The translations under genes were made by a program, and so were the position numbers. 64,000 bases of DNA from Neocallimastix lanati (nom. inval.) (Eukaryota; Neocallimastigomycota; Neocallimastigomycetes; Neocallimastigales; Neocallimastigaceae), in contig JACVTC010000086.1 in assembly GCA_016946835.1 (NCBI GenBank), forward strand, positions 737,501-801,500. The letters run 5' to 3'. The notes under the pieces are model-generated. The model saw nothing but the letters and a program-made list of their open reading frames with translations, was not told where the DNA came from and made no database searches. This document shows, in pieces, positions 62,636 to 64,000 of the stretch (the stretch's first letter is position 1; every line of letters starts with the position of its first letter).

Positions 62636-64000
62636 AAAAATCAAGATGTTTGGAGCCGAGAGGAAAAAGACTGTTATTGAACAACAGAAGATGAAGGTCT
62701 ATGAACCAGGCTCTGGAGGAAGGAGATCATTGAAAGATGATCCTCAACCTATTTCTAATACTCCCGCTATGAAAAGGTTAGACAAGGGCAAGGAAAAGGC
62801 TATGGATGTTGAACCCTTAGAGGTAATCCGCCCAACTAATGAACCCATCGAAGTAATCCATCCATCCATCGAACCCTTGGAAGTAATCCATCCATCCATA
62901 ATAGCCCAACCAAGGATCGAAACAGTTAAGAAAACTAACAAAGAGGAAAGATTGAAAGAAATAAATAGCATTAAGGAGAACATGGAAGTGGAAAAGAAGA
63001 ATGAAAAGAAGGAAGATAAGAAGTATGTGAAGAAAAAGCCGAAGAATCCAGATAAAAATCCGAAAGACCCCTCTCCAATGAATGATAATAGGGAAGAGAT
63101 AGAAGAATTAATCATGGAGGAAGATATACAAGATAACAAGAAAATCAAGAAGAGAAGTATTCCAAAGCATATCAAGTTGATTAGCAACGAACCAAGTTAT
63201 AGTATAGTGAAAGACTTGAACTCTACTCCTGCAAACATCTCTTATGCTCAATTGCTTGATGTCAGTCCGAAGGTTAGAGCCGATCTTGTCAAGAATTTAA
63301 AGTTAGATAAGGATAATCCTATCGTTAATTTAGTTCATAAAGGAAAAATTGCTATCTCAAGATGCAAAATATTTGATATTCCCTCTAAAGTATATCTAGA
63401 TTATGGTGCCGGTATCAATTTAATTTCAAAGAGCTATTTTGATAAACTACCGAACAAACCGCAACCAGTTGGAATTGCTACGTGTTCTATTGTTCAAGTT
63501 CTGTCTGATTCCGATTCTAAACCTGGTCTTATATACAATTTACCTTTAACTATTGGATCCCATACATTTAATGCGAATTTCAGACTTGTGGAAAGAGACA
63601 ACCTTTTATTCGACATTATCATTTGTTACGAGACTATTATCGAAAATTATTTATTTATTAATCCCATTACATTAGAATTATGTAAGATAAATTCTAATTT
63701 AGATACAAAGAAAATTAATGATATCGCCAATAAATTTGATCTTTGGGAAGTCATCGAAAACCTGGAAAAACTAGATCGAAGTGACGAAACCAAGACTGAA
63801 GATGATTTATCTGATGGTGATGTGCCAGATGGTGCACTTTGTAACTTAATTTTGTCGATGGATAAATCCTCTCGAAAGGACGAGGAGAATGGAATCTTTA
63901 TTCCATATAATGTAGGTACTGACGAAGTCATACTTGACGAAGTTGTCCTATTTAACTATAATGAGAATGAAAATAAAAAGAACGATAGATCCCATAAACT
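62577..64000 (+). CDS. Ty3/gypsy-type Pol (5' part, expressed by frameshift)
   Basis: The -1 frame relative to gag is open from the slippery site to the window end, about 474 codons, so it is truncated by the window. A charged Lys/Glu/Pro-rich linker (to about residue 200) contains three tandem 10-residue repeats EP[LI]EVI[RH]P.. (62811-62900). A retropepsin-like domain follows: VYLDYGAGINLISKSYFD, where the usual D-S-G catalytic triplet is D-Y-G (63399-63407), then GLIYNLPLTIGSHTF and FDIIICYETIIE. Reverse transcriptase and integrase must lie beyond 64000. The Tyr needs one base change from Ser (TCT to TAT). Confidence 0.85.

Noticed and set aside
62744-63187. Minus-strand frame opposite the gypsy pol linker
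   Set aside because: Antisense of the plus-strand -1 frame, which has retroelement motifs. The frame at 63647-63931 is likewise a shadow.

Overview
The window is extremely AT-rich eukaryotic nuclear DNA: long A and T runs, (AT)n, ATT/AAT, AAAT and AAAAAT microsatellites, with genes as isolated islands of more balanced composition. Small phase-consistent introns (GTAAGT/GTATGT donors, TAG/CAG acceptors), Asn-rich protein tails, a bacterial-type intron-free transporter gene and many decayed Ty1/copia and Ty3/gypsy elements fit an anaerobic gut fungus (Neocallimastigomycota) best. This is inference; a dictyostelid-like amoeba is the main alternative on composition alone.

Layout. 0-12 kb: two paralogous seven-helix membrane protein genes (1900-2934 and 10216-11238) separated by a hairpin-rich island (4.2-4.6 kb), a copia reverse-transcriptase scrap (about 5.0 kb) and a 1.8 kb TTATTTA array with higher-order structure. 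12-25 kb: microsatellites, two copies of a small inverted-repeat (MITE-like) element, a tRNA-Cys(GCA) gene, three LTRs (two of one family, one older relative) and a broken gypsy gag ending in a 600 bp AAT tract. 25.4-26.7 kb: a third, more distant seven-helix protein gene. 30-37 kb: a 19-unit minisatellite, a third inverted-repeat element, a decayed copia polyprotein and a 2.4 kb internally deleted copia element with both LTRs, polypurine tract and primer site. 41-48 kb: two five-exon paralogues with identical exon layout, including a 5-nt micro-exon. 50.7-51.9 kb: a YeiH/UPF0324-family transporter on the minus strand. 53-64 kb: a foldback-like inverted repeat array, a gypsy integrase remnant, a 0.9 kb AAAAAT tract, a copia gag/protease remnant, a second tRNA-Cys with an LTR placed as at the first, and finally the intact 5' part of a Ty3/gypsy-like element (gag, then pol in the -1 frame, running off the window).

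The host genes do not form a pathway. The recurrent theme is mobile DNA: LTR elements landing 66-68 bp upstream of both tRNA-Cys genes with perfect 5-bp target duplications, one copia element apparently primed by the 5' half of a tRNA, and a gypsy element with a textbook -1 frameshift signal. The most distinctive host observations are the conserved 5-nt micro-exon, the seven-helix paralogues, and the bacterial-type transporter carrying a charged insert.
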